Assembly (NCBI GenBank): GCA_028692275.1 | Contig: JAQUXR010000015.1 | Span: 1 to 49,923 of the forward strand | Source of the DNA: Frisingicoccus sp009929615 | GTDB lineage: Bacteria > Bacillota > Clostridia > Lachnospirales > Lachnospiraceae | Length of the DNA stretch: 49,923 nucleotides | Reading direction: 5' to 3' | Shown here: one piece after another, positions 18,602 through 27,554 of the stretch | How positions within the stretch are numbered: position 1 is the first letter of the stretch | Layout: every line of letters begins with the position of its first letter | Position numbers and translations under genes: made by a program | The notes under the pieces: generated by a model | The model's database searches: none | The model's input: only the letters and a program-made list of their open reading frames with translations | Told to the model about the DNA's origin: nothing

Positions 18602-18651
18602 AGAGTAGATATTTTATCTTTTTTTCACAATACAGAAGGAGGTGTTTTATA

Positions 18652-18786
18652 ATGAAAATGACATTCCAGCCTAAAAAGAGACAGAGAAGTAAAGTTCATG
18701 GTTTCAGAAAGAGAATGAGCACTGCTAATGGTAGAAAAGTAATAGCAGCAAGAAGAGCTAAAGGTAGAAATAAATTAACAGCTTAG
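18652..18786 (+). CDS. rpmH: 50S ribosomal protein L34
   Basis: 44 residues, MKMTFQPKKRQRSKVHGF then a very basic tail rich in Arg and Lys: an intact L34. It is below the usual length cutoff for gene calling but unambiguous. AAGGAGGTG (18636-18644) precedes the ATG. It is the first gene of the conserved rpmH-rnpA-yidD-yidC-jag cluster. Confidence 0.98.
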   Translation: MKMTFQPKKRQRSKVHGFRKRMSTANGRKVIAARRAKGRNKLTA

Positions 18787-18874
18787 GCCGCAGTTATGTG
18801 GCCTTTTTCTTTAGGTAAATTACCTATTGCACAGGTTGTGCAAGTCTGAAGGACATGATGGAAAGGAGTGCCCC

Positions 18875-19231
18875 ATGGGTATGAAATTTTCAGAGTCTTT
18901 AAAGAAGAATCAGCAATTTAGAACCGTTTATGAACAGGGGATATCCTATGCCAATCGATACCTGGTTGTATATGGGTTAGAAAACGGTTTAAAGAGAAAT
19001 CGTTTAGGGATTTCCGTTAGTAAAAAGGTAGGGAACAGTATTGTAAGACATCATCTGGCACGTTTAATACGGGAAAATTACCGATTAAGCGAAGATTTAT
19101 ACAGAGAAGGTTTTGATATTGTAGTTATTGCCAGAGTTTCTGCAAAAAAAGCGGATTATCATAACATTGGAAAAAGTCTCATCCAGTTGTCAACAAAACT
19201 TGGATTATTGAAGAATAGAGAGATGGAATGA
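18875..19231 (+). CDS. rnpA: Ribonuclease P protein component
   Basis: 118 residues from the ATG at 18875, placed 6 bases after AAGGAG (18863-18868). The upstream in-frame extension is not supported by an RBS. The family signature region GISVSKKVGNSIVRHHLARLIRENYR is present; note RHHLAR in place of the common RNRxKR, so two residues of the RNA-binding RNR motif differ. It assists the catalytic RNA in tRNA 5' maturation. It overlaps yidD by 4 bases. Confidence 0.95.
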   Translation: MGMKFSESLKKNQQFRTVYEQGISYANRYLVVYGLENGLKRNRLGISVSKKVGNSIVRHHLARLIRENYRLSEDLYREGFDIVVIARVSAKKADYHNIGKSLIQLSTKLGLLKNREME

Positions 19232-19437
19232 AAAGAATACTAATTGGATGTGTTCGTTTTTACAGAAAATATATTTCTCCATATAAAAAGCCATGTTGTA
19301 TTTATGTACCAACATGCTCTCAATATGCTATAGAAGCATTAGAAAAATATGGAGCTATTAAAGGAAGCTATCTAGCTATACGAAGAATATTGCGGTGTCA
19401 TCCCTTTCATAAGGGTGGGTATGACCCAGTTCCCTGA
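19228..19437 (+). CDS. yidD: Membrane protein insertion efficiency factor YidD
   Basis: 69 residues with the family hallmarks: RFYRKYISPYKKPCCIYVPTCSQYA, an amphipathic helix, and HPFHKGGYDPVP at the end. The three conserved cysteines (CC and C of PTCS) are present. It acts at the inner face of the membrane beside YidC. The ATGA overlap with rnpA gives coupled translation. Confidence 0.96.
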   Translation: MKRILIGCVRFYRKYISPYKKPCCIYVPTCSQYAIEALEKYGAIKGSYLAIRRILRCHPFHKGGYDPVP

Positions 19438-19457
19438 ATTAAGGAGGAAATTAGAAC

Positions 19458-20726
19458 ATGGATATAGTTGTTCTTTCAAGAGTAGGAGGTATTCTAGGAC
19501 CTTTTGCATGGATATTAGGTCTAATCATGAATTACATTTATGAATTCTTAGATTTTGTGGGAATACCAAATGTTGCCTTGGCGATTATTTTATTTACATT
19601 AATCACCAACCTTTTAATGCTGCCATTAACTATTAAACAGCAGAGATATACCAGGGTATCATCTATTGTGACACCCGAGATACAGAAAATTAATAAGAAA
19701 TATAAAGGAAAAACCGACGAACTTTCTCAGCGCCGTATGCAAGCTGAAACGATGGAAGTTTATCAGAAATACGGTGCTAGCCCAACTTCAGGATGTCTGC
19801 CTGTATTGATTTCTTTCCCTATTTTGTTAGCTCTGTACCGAATTATTTATAATATTCCGTCTTATGTTAATTCAATTCATACAATGTTTATGACAATGGC
19901 TGAACCAATAAGCAAGGTTGCCAATGGATCAGACATTATGACTCAGCTTATGAGTGATTTGAATATCAGAGTCAGTGGTTTTGACTTTACAAATATTGAA
20001 AAGATTATTGATGCTTTAAATAATGTTAAAACAACAAATTGGGATGCTGTTGCTACTGCTTTTTCAGCACACCCGGATGTTGTGAATAACATTAACAGCA
20101 TTAAAGATACAATTATTAGCATTAATACAATCCCAGGTGGATTAAATGTTATGGATGCACCCGTTCATTTCAGCCAGGGAATGGCAGGAATTTTTCCGGG
20201 AATTTTAATTCCTATTCTAGCTGGTCTTACACAGTTTCTCAGTCTTAAAATTACATCTGGAAACCAGCCAAAACAGGCTCCGGGACAGGAAAACAGTATG
20301 GCTTCTTCAATGAAGATGATGAATACAATTATGCCATTGTTCTCAGTGTGGATTTGTATTTCTTTACCAGCCGGTGTTGGCCTTTACTGGGTATTTAACT
20401 CTGTATTCCGTACTTTAGGTATTGTTATTGTAAATAAATTCTTTAATACAAAAGATCTTGAAGAACTGGCAGCTGAACAGCAGGAAAAAATTGCTGAAAG
20501 AAAAGGCAAACCTTCATTTGCGGATAAGATGTTGAATGCCGGTGCTGCTGCATCAGAAAACAACGGAAGTCGTCCAAAATCAATGAGTGAAATTGCGAAA
20601 GCTAATCGTTCAAAACAGGGATATACACCTAAGAGCTATACACCTGAAGATGGAGATAAGCCTGTGGATTCCAATAGTATTTCATCAATTGCCCACATGT
20701 TGGATCAAAGTAAAAAAGATGATTAA
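19458..20726 (+). CDS. yidC: Membrane protein insertase YidC/Oxa1
   Basis: 422 residues. The Oxa1 core runs from about residue 35 (VALAIILFTLITNLLMLPLTIKQQ) through the charged cytoplasmic hairpin (QKINKKYKGKTDELSQRRMQ) to the last membrane helices near 290-330 (PLFSVWICISLPAGVGLYWVF). A long 90-residue extracytoplasmic insertion (about 140-245) between the second and third core helices is larger than in B. subtilis SpoIIIJ. There is no lipobox at the N-terminus. The C-terminal 80 residues are polar and basic and may touch the ribosome. Confidence 0.96.
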   Translation: MDIVVLSRVGGILGPFAWILGLIMNYIYEFLDFVGIPNVALAIILFTLITNLLMLPLTIKQQRYTRVSSIVTPEIQKINKKYKGKTDELSQRRMQAETMEVYQKYGASPTSGCLPVLISFPILLALYRIIYNIPSYVNSIHTMFMTMAEPISKVANGSDIMTQLMSDLNIRVSGFDFTNIEKIIDALNNVKTTNWDAVATAFSAHPDVVNNINSIKDTIISINTIPGGLNVMDAPVHFSQGMAGIFPGILIPILAGLTQFLSLKITSGNQPKQAPGQENSMASSMKMMNTIMPLFSVWICISLPAGVGLYWVFNSVFRTLGIVIVNKFFNTKDLEELAAEQQEKIAERKGKPSFADKMLNAGAAASENNGSRPKSMSEIAKANRSKQGYTPKSYTPEDGDKPVDSNSISSIAHMLDQSKKDD

Positions 20727-20756
20727 TTAGCCATTTTAGGATGGAGGGGAATAATA

Positions 20757-21440
20757 ATGGATTATATTGAAATATCGGGAAAAAGTGTAGATGATGCTAT
20801 CACTAATGCATTATTAAAATTAGAAACAACCAGCGATCAGATAGAATATGAAGTCATTGAAAAAGGAAGTTCAGGATTTCTGGGATTTATAGGAAAGCAG
20901 GATGCAGTTATTAAGGTTCGTAAAAAAAGTAATTTTTTAGATGATACATACGAATTTTTAGACAAATTATTCACAGCAATGAATATGAAAGTTGCATCTA
21001 AGATTGATTATAACGAAGAAAGCCGTATAATGAATATTGATTTTTCAGGCGAAGAAATGGGTATACTCATTGGAAAAAGAGGACAAACATTAGATTCACT
21101 TCAGTATTTAATCAGTCTTGTTGTTAATAAAGAAAGTGATTCTTATATTAAGGTTAAAGTGGATACAGAGGATTACAGAGAACGACGTAAAAAAACTTTA
21201 GAGAATCTTGCGAAAAACTTATCTTATAAAGTTAAAAGAACACGTCGTCCGGTAACACTTGAGCCAATGAATCCTTATGAAAGACGTATTATTCATTCAG
21301 CACTTCAGAATGACCGTTATGTTGAAACTCACAGTGAAGGTGATGAGCCTTACCGTAAAGTAGTTATCACATTAAAAAAACGTGAGAATAGAGAATATCA
21401 CAAGGATTATGATAAGAGCTATAAAGTAGAAAACGACTAA
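20757..21440 (+). CDS. jag: KhpB/Jag RNA-binding protein
   Basis: 227 residues with the full Jag layout: Jag_N domain (about 1-55), linker, KH domain with IGKRGQTLDSLQYL (about 103-116), and R3H domain toward the C-terminus (PMNPYERRIIHSALQ then KRENREYHKDY). Homologues pair with KhpA as a broad RNA chaperone and influence cell elongation. It follows yidC by 30 bases and is closed by a terminator. Confidence 0.94.
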   Translation: MDYIEISGKSVDDAITNALLKLETTSDQIEYEVIEKGSSGFLGFIGKQDAVIKVRKKSNFLDDTYEFLDKLFTAMNMKVASKIDYNEESRIMNIDFSGEEMGILIGKRGQTLDSLQYLISLVVNKESDSYIKVKVDTEDYRERRKKTLENLAKNLSYKVKRTRRPVTLEPMNPYERRIIHSALQNDRYVETHSEGDEPYRKVVITLKKRENREYHKDYDKSYKVEND

Positions 21441-21445
21441 TTTTG

Positions 21446-21480
21446 ATTGCCCCCATCTTGGAAAAAGAAGGGGGCAATTT
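21446..21480 (+). terminator. Intrinsic terminator after jag
   Basis: ATTGCCCCC (21446-21454) pairs with GGGGGCAAT (21470-21478), followed by TTTTT. Strong GC stem with a 15-base loop. The mnmE RBS begins directly after the U-run, so mnmE expression depends on read-through or on a weak promoter in the loop region. Confidence 0.85.
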
Positions 21481-21497
21481 TTGGAAAGGAGTCAAAA

Positions 21498-22874
21498 ATG
21501 ATAAAGGATACAATTGTTGCAATATCTACAGGTATGACGGCATCCGGTATAGGTAAGGTTCGGTTAAGCGGAGATGCAGCGGTTGATATTGTTGACCGCA
21601 TTTATAGAAGTCCTAAAGGAAAAAAAACATTAAAAAATGTTCAAAGTCATACCATTCATTATGGCTTTATTTATGATAAAAACCAATTGATAGATGAAGT
21701 TTTGGTTCTTGTTATGATGGCTCCAAATAGTTATACAAAAGAAAATGTTGTTGAAATAGACTGTCATGGTGGTGTTGTTGTCATGCAGAAAATTTTGGAA
21801 ACGGCTGTTAAATATGGTGCCCGTCCTGCAGAACCGGGAGAATTTACAAAAAGAGCTTTCTTAAATGGAAGGATTGATTTGTCTCAGGCAGAAGCTGTTA
21901 TTGATATTATTAATTCTAAAAATGAGTATGCCTTAAATAGCTCTGTTCATCAGCTCCGGGGTGAACTTTTAAAACAGATTAAGGATATAAGAAAGAATAT
22001 AATTGGGAGCATTGCTTTTATTGAAGCAGCTTTAGATGACCCGGAACATATTAATGCTGATGATTATGGAGATGTTTTAAAAAAGCAGGTAGATAATAAT
22101 ATTTTAGTTCTTGAAAAATTATTGAATTCTTATAATGATGGACGCCTTTTGAAAGAAGGTATTAAGACAGTTATTCTTGGTAAACCAAATGCCGGAAAAT
22201 CATCTTTACTCAACTATCTCTCGGGAGAAGACAGAGCTATTGTTACAGATATAGCAGGTACAACAAGAGATATTCTGGAGGAAACTGTCCAGGTCAACGG
22301 TATTTTATTAAATGTCATTGATACAGCAGGAATCCGTGATACGGAAGATAAAGTTGAAAAAATAGGTGTAGAAAAAGCAAAGATATATGCAGAAGAAAGT
22401 GATTTAATTATCTATGTCGTTGATGGTTCTACTTCTTTGGACGAGAATGATTTTGAGATTCTGGAATTGATTAAGGATAAAAAAGCGATTATACTGTTAA
22501 ATAAAGCAGATTTGGAATTAAAAACGCCTTTAGATATTTTAAAGGCAAAAGTTCATCAGCCCGTTGTTGAAGTATCAGTTAAAGAGGGTCAGGGGCTGGA
22601 TGAATTTTATCAGTTGATTAAAGATATGTTTTTTCAAGGAAAATTAGATTTTAATGATCAGGTTTACCTTACAAATATCAGACATAAGTCAGCTGTACAG
22701 GAAACCATTGAAAGTTTGAAGATGGTTCTTCAAAGCATTGAGGATGAAATGCCGGAAGATTTCTTTTCAATTGATTTAATGAATGCATATGAATCTCTTG
22801 GAAAGATAATTGGAGAATCTGTTGGAGAAGATTTGATAGATACAATATTTAGTGATTTTTGTATGGGTAAATAG
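21498..22874 (+). CDS. mnmE: tRNA modification GTPase MnmE (TrmE)
   Basis: 458 residues from the ATG at 21498, set by GGAAAGGAG (21483-21491). Domains: N-terminal tetrahydrofolate-binding domain, helical domain, and an inserted G domain with GKPNAGKSS, DIAGTTRD, DTAGIRD and NKAD. The C-terminus ends FCMGK, the conserved C-[IML]-G-K motif whose cysteine is needed for activity. With MnmG it makes the carboxymethylaminomethyl group on wobble uridine 34. An 11-base gap separates it from mnmG. Confidence 0.97.
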   Translation: MIKDTIVAISTGMTASGIGKVRLSGDAAVDIVDRIYRSPKGKKTLKNVQSHTIHYGFIYDKNQLIDEVLVLVMMAPNSYTKENVVEIDCHGGVVVMQKILETAVKYGARPAEPGEFTKRAFLNGRIDLSQAEAVIDIINSKNEYALNSSVHQLRGELLKQIKDIRKNIIGSIAFIEAALDDPEHINADDYGDVLKKQVDNNILVLEKLLNSYNDGRLLKEGIKTVILGKPNAGKSSLLNYLSGEDRAIVTDIAGTTRDILEETVQVNGILLNVIDTAGIRDTEDKVEKIGVEKAKIYAEESDLIIYVVDGSTSLDENDFEILELIKDKKAIILLNKADLELKTPLDILKAKVHQPVVEVSVKEGQGLDEFYQLIKDMFFQGKLDFNDQVYLTNIRHKSAVQETIESLKMVLQSIEDEMPEDFFSIDLMNAYESLGKIIGESVGEDLIDTIFSDFCMGK

Positions 22875-22885
22875 GAGGCTATTTC

Positions 22886-24787
22886 ATGTCATATACTTAT
22901 GAGAATTATGATGTTGCGGTTATTGGTGCTGGTCATGCGGGATGTGAAGCAGCTTTAGCCTGTGCACGTCTTGGATTAAAAACGATTATTTTTACAGTTA
23001 GTGTAGAGAGTATTGCACTAATGCCCTGCAATCCAAATATTGGAGGGAGTTCCAAAGGACATCTGGTACGGGAAATAGATGCTTTAGGCGGTCAAATGGG
23101 AAAAACGATAGACAAAACATTTATTCAATCAAAAATGTTGAATAAATCAAAGGGTCCGGCAGTTCATTCCCTCAGAGCCCAGGCAGATAAACAAAATTAT
23201 ACAGCATATATGAGGAATATCCTTGAAAATCAGGAAAACCTTACAGTAAAACAGGCTGAGATTGTGGATATTCTTGCTGAAGATGGACAGATAACAGGGG
23301 TTGTAACGCAGACAGGCGGTATATATCCATGTAAAGCGGCAATTTTAGCCACAGGAGTTTACTTAAGGTCAAGATGTCTGTGTGGTGAATCCATCACCCA
23401 TACGGGGCCAAATGGCCTTCAGGCGGCCACACATCTTTCAGACAGTCTTAAACGTCTTGGAATAGAACTTGTAAGATTTAAAACAGGAACTCCGGCAAGA
23501 ATTGATAAACGAAGTATTGATTTTTCAAAAATGGAAGAACAGTTTGGTGATGAAACAGTTGTACCATTTTCCTTTACAACAAATCCAGAGGATATACAAA
23601 AGGAACAGGTATCCTGCTGGCTGACTTATACAAATGAAAAAACCCATGAAATTATTCGTTCAAATCTAGATCGTTCGCCAATTTATGCAGGGGTTATTGA
23701 AGGTGTCGGACCACGCTACTGCCCTTCCATTGAGGACAAGGTTGTAAAATTTGCAGATAAAAACAGACATCAGGTCTTTATTGAACCGGAAGGAAATTAT
23801 ACAAACGAAATGTACATCGGTGGTATGTCAAGTTCTTTGCCTGAGGATGTCCAGTATCAGATGTACCGGACGGTACCGGGACTTGAAAATGCTCAGATTG
23901 TCCGAAATGCTTATGCTATTGAATATGATTGTATTCCTGCAACCCAGCTCAAGTCTACTTTGGAATTTAAGCAGATTAACGGACTTTATTCCGGAGGTCA
24001 GTTTAATGGCAGTTCAGGCTATGAAGAGGCTGCAGCACAGGGATTAGTGGCCGGAATTAATGCATCTATGAAGCTTTTAGGCAAGGAGCAGATTGTATTA
24101 AAACGTTCAGAAGCCTATATAGGTGTTCTTATAGATGATTTGGTAACAAAGGAAACACATGAACCTTATCGTATGATGACCTCTAGAGCAGAATATCGAC
24201 TTCTTCTTCGCCAGGATAATGCAGACTTACGATTAACACCTATTGGTCACCAGGTTGGATTAATATCCGATGATAGATATGAAACACTTGTAACAAAACA
24301 AAAAATGATCGAACAAGAAATTCAAAGAGTGAACAGCCTTATGGTGGGTGGTTCAAAAGAAGTTCAGAAATTTTTAGAAGAACATCAAAGTACACCATTA
24401 AAAACCGCAGTAACAATGGCTGAACTTATTCGACGTCCGGAATTATCTTATGATATGCTGGCACCATTGGACAAGGATAGAGAGGTATTACCGGCAGATG
24501 TAGTTGAGCAGGTAAATATTAACGTGAAATATGAAGGGTATATTACCCGACAAATGAGACAAGTGGAACAGTTTAAAAAAATGGAAGTTAAATTAATTCC
24601 GGAGGAGTTAGATTTTAATGATATAAGCGGCCTGAGAATCGAAGCAAGGCAAAAACTTCTGGCAGTACACCCTCACTCTATCGGACAGGCATCACGAATT
24701 TCCGGTGTGACTCCGGCAGATATTTCAGTTTTGCTAATTTATATGGAACAGTTTAACCGTCATCATAAAAGTAAGGAATTGGTGTAA
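22886..24787 (+). CDS. mnmG: tRNA modification enzyme MnmG (GidA)
   Basis: 633 residues, standard length. The FAD-binding GAGHAGCEAALA lies at about 13-24; PCNPNIGGSSKGHLVREIDALGG and the downstream CLCGESITHTGPN and SGGQFNGSSGYEEAAAQG family signatures are intact. It partners with MnmE in U34 modification. Operon order mnmE-mnmG-rsmG is conserved near Firmicutes origins. Confidence 0.98.
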   Translation: MSYTYENYDVAVIGAGHAGCEAALACARLGLKTIIFTVSVESIALMPCNPNIGGSSKGHLVREIDALGGQMGKTIDKTFIQSKMLNKSKGPAVHSLRAQADKQNYTAYMRNILENQENLTVKQAEIVDILAEDGQITGVVTQTGGIYPCKAAILATGVYLRSRCLCGESITHTGPNGLQAATHLSDSLKRLGIELVRFKTGTPARIDKRSIDFSKMEEQFGDETVVPFSFTTNPEDIQKEQVSCWLTYTNEKTHEIIRSNLDRSPIYAGVIEGVGPRYCPSIEDKVVKFADKNRHQVFIEPEGNYTNEMYIGGMSSSLPEDVQYQMYRTVPGLENAQIVRNAYAIEYDCIPATQLKSTLEFKQINGLYSGGQFNGSSGYEEAAAQGLVAGINASMKLLGKEQIVLKRSEAYIGVLIDDLVTKETHEPYRMMTSRAEYRLLLRQDNADLRLTPIGHQVGLISDDRYETLVTKQKMIEQEIQRVNSLMVGGSKEVQKFLEEHQSTPLKTAVTMAELIRRPELSYDMLAPLDKDREVLPADVVEQVNINVKYEGYITRQMRQVEQFKKMEVKLIPEELDFNDISGLRIEARQKLLAVHPHSIGQASRISGVTPADISVLLIYMEQFNRHHKSKELV

Positions 24788-24792
24788 ATAAA

Positions 24793-25512
24793 TTGGAAAG
24801 AAATACAGAAAGATTTCAAGCAGCTTTAGAGCAGTTAAATATTAATTTGTCTGAAAATCAGATGAATCAGTTTATGACCTATTATGAAATGCTTATTGAG
24901 ACAAACAAAGTGATGAATTTGACAGCAATCACAGAATTTGATGAGGTGATTGAAAAACATTTTATTGATAGTCTCTCACTTATAAAGGCTGTCAATTTAT
25001 CTGGTCCTATAAAGGTAATGGATGTTGGAACTGGTGCTGGTTTTCCGGGCATTCCTTTAAAAATCGCATTTCCGGAACTGGAAATTGTTCTTTTAGACTC
25101 TTTAAATAAGCGTATTAATTTTTTAAATCAAGTGATTGAAAAGCTGGAATTGAAGAATATACGTACAATTCATGGCAGAGCTGAAGATTTTGGTAGAAAT
25201 CCAGAATACAGGGAAGCATTTGATTTGTGTGTTTCAAGAGCTGTTGCTAATTTATCAACTTTAGCTGAATATTGTATGCCATTTGTTAAGATAGGCGGCA
25301 GATTTATCTCCTATAAATCCGGGAAAGTTCAGGAAGAGTTAGAAAACTCAAAAAGAGCGGCAGATTTATTAGGTGGCAGATTGAAGGTATGTTTAAATTA
25401 TAATTTGGCAGATACAGAAATAGAAAGAAGTCTTGTAGTTATTGAAAAGGTTAAAGCCACAAAAAAGGCTTACCCACGAAAAGCAGGCAAGCCTTCTAAA
25501 GAACCATTATAA
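24793..25512 (+). CDS. rsmG: 16S rRNA m7G527 methyltransferase RsmG (GidB)
   Basis: 239 residues with a TTG start 5 bases after the mnmG stop. The SAM-binding motif DVGTGAGFPGIPLK (about 76-89) and the family's VSRAVANL region are present. The basic C-terminal tail (KAYPRKAGKPSKEPL) is typical. It methylates G527 in the 530 loop of 16S rRNA; loss usually gives low-level streptomycin resistance. Confidence 0.96.
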   Translation: MERNTERFQAALEQLNINLSENQMNQFMTYYEMLIETNKVMNLTAITEFDEVIEKHFIDSLSLIKAVNLSGPIKVMDVGTGAGFPGIPLKIAFPELEIVLLDSLNKRINFLNQVIEKLELKNIRTIHGRAEDFGRNPEYREAFDLCVSRAVANLSTLAEYCMPFVKIGGRFISYKSGKVQEELENSKRAADLLGGRLKVCLNYNLADTEIERSLVVIEKVKATKKAYPRKAGKPSKEPL

Positions 25513-25518
25513 ATATAG

Positions 25519-25550
25519 GAAGGAATGGATTATTTTTGATCCATTCCTTC
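25519..25550. terminator. Hairpin between convergent rsmG and aroE-like genes
   Basis: GAAGGAATGGAT (25519-25530) pairs perfectly with ATCCATTCCTTC (25539-25550) across an 8-base loop. The hairpin covers the last codons of the aroE-like gene. No strong U-run follows on either strand, so it may act as a transcript-end stabiliser as much as a terminator. Confidence 0.55.
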
Positions 25551-26390
25551 ACTTAACATAGCCAGTTTCATAATTCCAACAGGTGCATCAAGACCTGTCC
25601 ATAACTTAAAACTGACAGCGGCCTGATTAATTAACATAGAGAAACCGTCAATTGTTGTACACTTACAGGCCTGAGCCCGGGATATAAACCGGGTATGAAG
25701 GGGATTAGGAATAATATCGCATACAACTATCTCCGGTCTCAATGTGTAGTAATTAATATCTGGAACATTTACATCCGGATATAAACCAATAGAGGTACAG
25801 TTTACAAAAATATCTATATCACCTGGAATATTATAGCTTTTATCCCAAAGAATGAACTCCGCATCTGCCGGGGTTTTTTTATTAATCAGTTCGGTAAGTT
25901 CTTTACCACGGTCTTCAGAACGGTTTAAAATACTTATCTTTTTTACACCGGCTAAAGCCAATTCGACAGCAATAGCCCGGGCTGCTCCGCCAGCACCAAG
26001 AATCAGAACATTCTTATCAGAAATCTCAATATGATTATCAACTAAAGATTTAATGAAGCCTTTTCCATCGGTATTCTCTCCGACCATCTCACCATTTTCT
26101 TCATATACGGTATTAACGGCACCAATTAAGGCAGCTGTGTCTGTCAGACGATCAAGATATGGGATAACAGCAACTTTGTGAGGGATGGTAATGTGGGTGC
26201 CCTTCATGTGTAAAGCCTTTAGTGATTTTACAGCAGTCTCTAAATCTTCAGGATAAACAAGCATGGTATTATAACGGTAGTTTAATCCGAGGGTCTTAAA
26301 TGCTGCCTCGATAATAACAACCGTAGGGTTCTCATCAACCGGGCATCCAAAAAGACCAATAAGCTCACTTCGATAACACTTCTCAGTCAT
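25530..26390 (-). CDS. aroE: Shikimate dehydrogenase-like protein (AroE family)
   Basis: 286 residues with the AroE two-domain fold. Catalytic Lys72 (ITIPHKVAVIPYLD) and Asp108 (GENTDGKGF) are present, and the Rossmann glycine motif GAGGAARA follows at about 131-138. However, the N-terminal segment that normally reads SLSP...HN and whose two serines hold the shikimate carboxylate is DENPTVVIIEAAF here, with neither serine. The substrate may therefore differ from shikimate, or this is the clostridial variant of the enzyme. It runs head-on to the fork, 13 bases after the hydrolase gene. Confidence 0.8.
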   Translation of the reverse strand: MTEKCYRSELIGLFGCPVDENPTVVIIEAAFKTLGLNYRYNTMLVYPEDLETAVKSLKALHMKGTHITIPHKVAVIPYLDRLTDTAALIGAVNTVYEENGEMVGENTDGKGFIKSLVDNHIEISDKNVLILGAGGAARAIAVELALAGVKKISILNRSEDRGKELTELINKKTPADAEFILWDKSYNIPGDIDIFVNCTSIGLYPDVNVPDINYYTLRPEIVVCDIIPNPLHTRFISRAQACKCTTIDGFSMLINQAAVSFKLWTGLDAPVGIMKLAMLSEGMDQK

Positions 26391-26403
26391 CTAATAACTC
26401 CCT

Positions 26404-27354
26404 TCAGGATAGGTATATAGAACAAAGATTTGAAAATGAGTCGGACTGTTCGATATGGGGATATCGTTTGCAGTTGTCAATAATCTCTGTTTCAATGGAT
26501 GGGTTATAAGATACATAGGAATCTAAAATATCTTCAATATCCGATAGACCGGCACCTGCAACAATGCAAATGGAATGATTTAATTTTTTGAGTGCATGAA
26601 GCATATTTACATTTGTAAAGTAGCTTCGTTCACTGGCATAAAAATATCGGGCAGAGGCACCACCGCGATGGCTGGCTTCAAAACGTACATCGATATCTTT
26701 TTTCATACAGCGGTTTGGATAATAAAGGTTTTTCTTCAACTCTTTCTTAATGGCGAAGGTTGATGTGATGAGGTTATAAAGTGTTGTGCCAATAAGTGGC
26801 AGTTCAAGTAAATATTTCAGTGTTTTATGATTAGCCTTTGGATATTTGGCCATAACTTTCATAGAGGTTGGATTAACCAATATCAAACGATGATAAAGCT
26901 CAGGTTCACTATAGCATCCCATAATAGCAATGCTGGAGGATGAACAACTGGTGATAACGTCTGTTTTAACGCCAATAACGTCTTTTATAAAGTCATTTAC
27001 CAATTGAACATAAATATAGTTTGTATAGGTCATTTTTGGCTTGTCAGAGCGGCCGCAGCCCAGTAAGTCCAATGTATATACGGTATGTTCTTTTGCCAGT
27101 GTATTTACAATGGATTTCCATTCAGCAGCAGAGCCGGTGGTTTTTAATTCATGAATCAGCAAAACAGGTGAACCACTGCCCTTTTTTGTATAGAAAATAT
27201 TTCCAAAGCGCCAGGCATACTGATATGTATTCTCACAGAACAGCGAGTCCTTGATACCAGCACTCAGGAAAACAAGTTTATTCAATCCCCATGTCGTAAA
27301 AAGTATGGCTGAAGAGAAAATCCCTGCGTTAATCAGTTTTTTATACTTTTTCAT
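26404..27354 (-). CDS. Alpha/beta-hydrolase-fold protein, membrane-anchored
   Basis: 316 residues from the ATG at 27354, which has AAAGGAG 8 bases upstream; the earlier in-frame ATG at 27381 has none. The N-terminus has a basic start and a hydrophobic helix (about 8-32), probably an anchor. The fold follows: PVLLIHELKTTGSAAEW (oxyanion region), LDLLGCGRSDKP, a nucleophile elbow near residue 138, and a C-terminal catalytic-type His in YPHIEQSD. The elbow reads SCSSS rather than GxSxG, so the usual small glycines are missing. The function is unknown; it probably shares a transcript with the aroE-like gene. Confidence 0.75.
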   Translation of the reverse strand: MKKYKKLINAGIFSSAILFTTWGLNKLVFLSAGIKDSLFCENTYQYAWRFGNIFYTKKGSGSPVLLIHELKTTGSAAEWKSIVNTLAKEHTVYTLDLLGCGRSDKPKMTYTNYIYVQLVNDFIKDVIGVKTDVITSCSSSSIAIMGCYSEPELYHRLILVNPTSMKVMAKYPKANHKTLKYLLELPLIGTTLYNLITSTFAIKKELKKNLYYPNRCMKKDIDVRFEASHRGGASARYFYASERSYFTNVNMLHALKKLNHSICIVAGAGLSDIEDILDSYVSYNPSIETEIIDNCKRYPHIEQSDSFSNLCSIYLS

Positions 27355-27554
27355 ATGGATGACTCCTTTATCGATTATCATTAATAGTTGATTCTATTAT
27401 ATGATAATTATGCATTAGATACAAACATTTTTTAATGGATATTTTTCTAAATATGTTGTACAATATCTATATCTGTCTATAAGGACACATATAGAGCGAA
27501 TTAATGAAAAAATAACAAAGTTATACATAGTTAACAAAAAGGAGATTTTTATAA

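Larger units (their letters stand above)
18227..18651. other. oriC: oriC, dnaA-rpmH part: DnaA-box cluster
   Basis: Consensus boxes: TGTGGATAA at 18298-18306 and 18310-18318, TTATCCACA at 18467-18475 and 18538-18546. Near-consensus: TGTGGATAG at 18490-18498, TTATACACA at 18457-18465 and 18478-18486. Together with the dnaA-dnaN cluster this makes a bipartite origin like B. subtilis, where both clusters are needed to form a loop. The interval also holds the divergent dnaA and rpmH promoters; no gene is present. Confidence 0.88.

Noticed and set aside
27382..27554. T-box riboswitch upstream of argS
   Set aside because: No T-box sequence or antiterminator pairing, and the leader is too short after the likely promoter.
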